A DNA stretch of 64,000 bases from Heterodera schachtii (taxonomy: Eukaryota > Nematoda > Chromadorea > Rhabditida > Heteroderidae), in assembly GCA_023374025.1 (NCBI GenBank), contig SIJG01000131.1:62001-126000 (forward strand), given 5' to 3'. Under the pieces are notes generated by a model, which searched no databases, was not told the DNA's origin, and was given only the letters and a program-made list of their open reading frames with translations. The position numbers were made by a program, and so were the translations under genes. Positions 59,521-64,000 of this stretch are shown in pieces (the first letter of the stretch is position 1; every line of letters starts with the position of its first letter).

Positions 59521-61380
59521 CATCATTACTAGGGTAGGCTGGGTCAGGGTACCAGGCCTACTCTAATATTATTATTATGAATTAAATTTTATGTGAATAC
59601 TTTTTCTAGGGAATTTTCAATGTAATTTTTGTGAAAAAATTAAAATTTTCAAATGTTTTTTTCAAAATAAGAAAAAAATCGAAATTTTTTTTTTCTTAAC
59701 AGAATTTAATTTTGAAAAAACCTAAAGAAATTTTTACAGCATTTTCTATTTTTTAGGGAAAAAAATTCTTCTTCAAACTGCCACTGAACCCTTCCAAACA
59801 TTCTCAACCAATTCATTCCCCAATCATCTCCAAATATTTGTAATTTAAGCGCTTCACAATCAGATTTTCACACATCTTTCTACAGCCAAAATGCCATCTT
59901 TTGAAATCTAACCCCCAAATGCCTTAAAATCATTTCCACCCTAAATTGTCCACCCGGGGAGCGCCTAATGAGAGGGCGTCAGCCACCAAACAAATGCGCA
60001 TCCCAAAAAGCAGCAGCAATGATTTCGTCAGCTAAAGCAGCAGATTTCCTGTTACTGCTTGCTGATGAATGTCGCCCATAACCCCATCCCCACCACCACG
60101 TCCCACATATCTCTCCCCCCGATTTGGCCCACCTCTTTTTTCCTGTTCCTCGTCCTGCCCTGCCGCCCCAACTCCCCCCCCCCCACCCCCCCGCACATTA
60201 TCCCCCCCCCTTTTGTTGTTTTTGTTGTTGTTGTTGTTTTGTGCCCCCCCCCCCCCCGCCCCCGCCTTGGCACCCCGTCCCACCTTTTTTGCCCTAATTG
60301 GGAAATGGCGAAGGAGGAGGAGAGGGGGTGAAGCGGAAGAAGTGGGTCTTCCCCCTCCACCCGGGGCTTGGACCCCCCCCCCTGTGCAGCTGATTCACCT
60401 ATTTACCTCCTTATCCCCGAAAAAGGGGGGAGGGGGCTTTTCCATCACATCCTCCCCCCCCCCCCCCCAGCCCTCCTTAGAGGGGGAGAGGTGATTTGGA
60501 AAGGACGACGAATAATGGAAGGGGAATGAATAGTCAGTCAGTCCCAATAGGGCCCCAGGGTACGACGACGACGACAATTTGTGCAAAAAATAGGCCGCGT
60601 TTGGCTGATCCACTCCACAGATCCACCTCTCCACCCTGCCTCTGTGCCGACATCCCATCAGCTTTTCTGGGTTACGCACAGCGAAAGGAAAAGCCGCTTC
60701 ACCCTCGGGGCCCTGTCCCCCGCGCCCTCACCACCCCCCTCGGGGCTGGGGGTCGTTGGTGGCAGGAGGCCGGCTTTCCGAATCATCCACTTAATTCGTG
60801 TCCCAATGAGGTGACGCGGATTGGTGGGGGGGGGGGGGGGGGGGTGGGGGGACAGGGCTGCGGCGCGGCTGACTGTTGGGGGTCCATCGTTGGCCCTTTA
60901 CCCCCCGCCCAAAAATTCCATGGGTCCTCCCCATTATTCCCAAAAACATTGGCTCCAATTGTGTGTGTGTTTTGTAACCCCAAAAGAGTTGGAGGAGGGA
61001 TTTTGTCCTTTTTACAGGATTTGTTGGATTAAGCACTCATTTTTTGTTGAAAAAGAAAAAAAAATGGAACATAAACTCAAAACAATTTATTATCAAAAAT
61101 GCATTGGCATTATTAGTTTTAGTCAGGCTAAGTAGCCTCTTAATTGTTTAATTCATGAACAAAAAAAGACCCAATTGTTTGTGGTGGTTACAATTTTTTG
61201 AAATATTTTTACTTGGCTAAAAATCATCATAAATATGTAAGCTCTCTTCATCTGATCAGGCCAAAAATTTTAAATTTCTTCCCTGATCAAGATCCAAACA
61301 AATCCCACAATTTACCTGTTTTCCTAAATTTATACAAAATAATGTGATCAGTTTAGAAGTGATCTGACTAGCGCAACGCC
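59521..61380. other. Upstream region of the Gln-rich gene; C/G-rich island
   Basis: 59521-60050 is AT-rich. 60060-61030 is C/G-rich with many C or G runs of 10-20, like the 9-11 kb island; frames in it are Pro/Gly/Arg low complexity and rejected as genes. 61040-61380 is AT-rich and leads directly into the ATG of the Gln-rich gene, so the island could be a promoter or 5' UTR feature. Confidence 0.45.
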
Positions 61381-63841
61381 ATGTCATTGGCCACCAGTGA
61401 AACTGCCGCCTCGAGCAACAATAATTATCATCATCATTATGAACAGTTGTCCGATCAATTCAATTTGGCACAACTTTTGGCTAATCAACAACAAGAACAA
61501 CAGCAACAGAATGAATCACCACTGATCAGCAGAATGCTTCTTGAACATCAGCAGCACTATCAGAACCAACAACACCATTTGTTACTTCGTGCCGCAAATT
61601 CGTTGTCCATTAATGGCAATAATGATAATTTTAAAATGCTTAATCCGTTGTTGGCACCGCCAAACAATGGCTTTCATCCCATGCCAATGCTTCTTCCACT
61701 AATCACAACGACGTCACCACAACCAGCAACAACAACAATATGTTCTGATGTTGGGAGAAGCAACATGAACATGAGCATGGATCAACTGCAGATGATGATG
61801 AAAACAATGATCAAAGTTGAAGATGTAGATCAACTAAAACTGCAGGTGGAAGAAGCTGTGGCGACAACAAATCGGCAGAAATCTGCATTTGTTGCGGCAC
61901 AACAGCCGCAATTTCAGCAACAACAGCAACTTTTACAACGCCAAATGATCATGGAACAAATGCTGTGGGAGCTATTAGCACAGGTAATAATAATTAATTT
62001 TACTTAGAATGTTAATGGATTTATAAAAGATTATATGATATGAAATCTATTAAATACTAAATAAATGATAATTTTAAAACAATATTTTCTATTTTATTTT
62101 TGAAAAAAGTATAACTAATTAATTTTTAATTTGTGTTTTCTATTTCAATGAAATTAAATTTTTTTATATTTTAAGAAATAAATTTAGTAGTTCAAAAATT
62201 GTAAAAAAAATAACAGAATTAATTTTAACATATTTATTTTTATTAATTATTTTTAAAAAAATAAAAATAATATTTAGATTATTTATTTTTTTAAGAGTTA
62301 TTAATTATTAAATTTGAGTTTACTGCTGATGATTCAGTTAAATCAAATTATTTTAAAATAGACATAAAAATTTTTAGCAGTTCTTCCAAAATTATAAAAA
62401 AGAAGTAATAATTTCTTATTTATTTTAATTTCAATAAATTATTTCAATACTTTTTAACTTTTCTCAGAAAATAAAAAAAGAATTCCCCCATAAATTATTA
62501 TCCTTATTCATTTCCATATGTTTAATTTGTCACATAATAAATCATTTTTGGCCCTGCCCATTTGCCCAGAGGGGCCTTTTTCGCTTTTCCTCCGTGTCTC
62601 CGTCCCACTTTTCCATGTCCCCGTTCCTCCAACATTTTTTGATTAAGATTAAGAGCCATGGGACATTTTTATTTATCTGCGCGACTTTTCTTTTATGGCT
62701 TGGAGTGGAACTTTTCCACTTTGTGTGCCCCCTGCTGGTGAGGGGAAGGTGGTGAAAAACTGGATTTAGCCGACCCAAATGTGCACAACAGCATAACCCA
62801 ATTCCACACAAACACAATCCAAAAAAAAAAACAATTTATAGTAAATAAAATGCCAAAAATTAATGGCAATTAAAAGAGAAATGAATAAGGACCGGGATTT
62901 TTAGGCAAGAAAATATTTTTCACATAGGCACGAAAAAAGCGAAAATAGAAAAAAATGCACAAAACGACAAAAAAGACACAAAAAAAAAAAATTGGGAAAA
63001 GGCAGAAAAAATTCTAAACCTTTTTGTGGAAAAAAAAAATTCGTTTTTGTTTTTATTTTCGATAATTTGAAGTGATTGAATCTTAGTGAAAATTTTCCAA
63101 TTTTTAAGGGATTATTATAAGCTTGTTTTTCGTCCGTACTAAATGCTTTAAAAAAAATTACACTCATTAGGATGCAAAGAAAAATGAAAATTTAATACAA
63201 AATTTCAAATTTTTTTGTATTCAAAAAGAATCGGACAGATGAGCATACCACGATCATTGTCATATCAATGAATTATGTACTTAACAACAATTTGTATAAT
63301 TAGGATCATTTTAATTGTTTTTTATTTTTGTCAATTTTTTGTTAAAATTGATTCTTCTCTTTTTCAGCAACATTTGGCAAACACAGTAAGCCGGAGCAAC
63401 ACCGCGGACAATAACAACAACTACAGTAGCAGCAGCGGCCACAGTATCCCACCAGTCAACGAACTCCTTCAGCAACAATTGGCCCAACTGCACAATGGTC
63501 AAGTCCTCCTCCAACAGCACAATTTTATTTCAAGTTGTGCTGCAGCTACTGCTTCCGCATCAGCGGCCATGGACAACAACAACGAGAATATGAGCAACAA
63601 CGACTGTATGTCTTCCACAGTCAAGGTACTTGCACAGGCGGATACCGTACAGCGAAAAGAAACCGTGATGGACAATAATGATCACACTGTGCACGGCACA
63701 AACATGGACAAAAGGGTGCCGGTATTGTCTGCCGCTGCTGATCAGTTGGAGTCCTTTTGTAAGCGAGTGGGGAAAAGGGATCAAATTTTGCGGTGCACCC
63801 CAAAACGTCGTCGGCCGAAACGTCGTCGGAAGACTTTTTGA
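61381..63841 (+). CDS. Gln/Asn-rich, probably nuclear protein, 3' end uncertain
   Basis: Exon 1 is 61381-61983 (201 codons). Exon 2 starts at 63368 after TTCTCTTTTTCAG; the junction is phase 0 with donor GTAATA. The protein is rich in Gln, Asn, His and Ser (LLANQQQEQQQQNESP, QQPQFQQQQQLLQRQ) with a predicted helical LLWELLAQ-QHLA junction. It contains MIKVEDVDQLKLQVEE, where IKVE fits a sumoylation consensus. Such N-termini are common in transcription factors, but no DNA-binding domain is visible. Exon 2 can end at TGA 63839-63841 after a basic run (KRRRPKRRRKTF). Alternatively it uses the donor GTAAGC at 63759 (phase 1) and continues past the window. The basic run is built from repeated CGTCGTCGG words next to a dispersed repeat, so the second option is favoured. 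Confidence 0.6.
61984..63367. other. Intron 1 of the Gln-rich gene
   Basis: AT-rich. A part at 62880-63100 resembles fragments of the ATTTTTAGGC-type hAT-like element. No exon seen; the open minus-strand frame at 62542-62817 lacks support. Confidence 0.45.
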
Positions 63842-64000
63842 ACCATAACTTTGTTCATTGTCAATCAAATTAAGCATTGTTGATGTTATTCGATAGCTCT
63901 GTGTTTTTATTATTAATTTGCTCAATTTCAAAAATTTTCGTTAAGTTTCAAAAAAGTTATGGCCTGAAGGGACTAAAAAACTTAGTATTTCGAACTTTTT
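63842..64000. repeat. Start of a dispersed repeat at the window edge
   Basis: CCATAACTTTGTTCATTGTC and ATTGTTGATGTTATTCGATAG resemble words inside 58793-59207 and the foldback at 32200-32480. Truncated by the window end. Confidence 0.45.

Noticed and set aside
60069..61032. Pro/Gly-rich frames of 90-178 codons
   Set aside because: Frames arise from C and G homopolymers on both strands at once.
1..64000. CRISPR arrays, bacterial operons, spliced-leader RNA genes
   Set aside because: No regular spacer-repeat array, no polycistronic bacterial arrangement, and no spliced-leader core was seen on either strand by eye.

Overview
The window looks like a nematode nuclear genome fragment. It is AT-rich, genes are broken by many small introns with T-rich (…TTTTAG, TTTCAG, TTTAG) acceptors, and it carries a cuticle-type collagen, animal thaumatin-like proteins and allatostatin-C-type neuropeptide precursors. 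A plant-parasitic (tylenchid) nematode is plausible, but the species cannot be read from the sequence. Gene density is low, and repeats and non-autonomous DNA transposons fill much of the space. All multi-exon models below were assembled by hand from splice-site phase and reading frame. None was checked against transcripts or databases.

Layout. 1-3.6 kb: a G-rich transposon copy at the edge, then a minus-strand allatostatin-C-like precursor whose single intron holds a hAT-like element that itself holds a second, Mutator-like element. 5.5-8.6 kb: a five-exon minus-strand four-transmembrane protein. 9-20 kb: mostly non-coding, with unusual C/G-rich low-complexity islands. 20.9-21.9 kb: a plus-strand gene with one apparent homopolymer frameshift. 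23.1-23.8 kb: a cluster of TACCGTA/TACTGTA motifs. 25.2-27.0 kb: a small two-exon gene and a second allatostatin-C-like precursor, both on the minus strand. 27.8-36.2 kb: a tandem duplication, several transposons, a 5S-rRNA-like remnant, a 179-bp tandem repeat and a four-transmembrane gene. 37-42 kb: transposons and a broken protein-coding remnant.

42.7-44.1 kb: a three-exon single-pass membrane protein. 44.8-46.8 kb: a minus-strand secreted protein combining short collagen blocks with a long Thr/Tyr-rich heptad array. 47.9-58.3 kb: a plus-strand cluster of secreted-protein genes (thaumatin-like A, a short secreted protein, a Cys-rich secreted protein, thaumatin-like B). 61.4-63.8 kb: a Gln/Asn-rich, probably nuclear protein that may run off the window.

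The main finds are the two allatostatin-C-type neuropeptide genes, which are invisible unless the exons are joined: each has a phase-2 intron directly before the Pro-Cys-Tyr-Phe-Ser-Pro core. Next are the collagen/mucin-like hybrid, the thaumatin pair with a possible fused N-terminal domain on the second copy, and a set of 'TAGGG'-ended hAT-like elements with 8-bp target duplications, two of which sit inside host introns.
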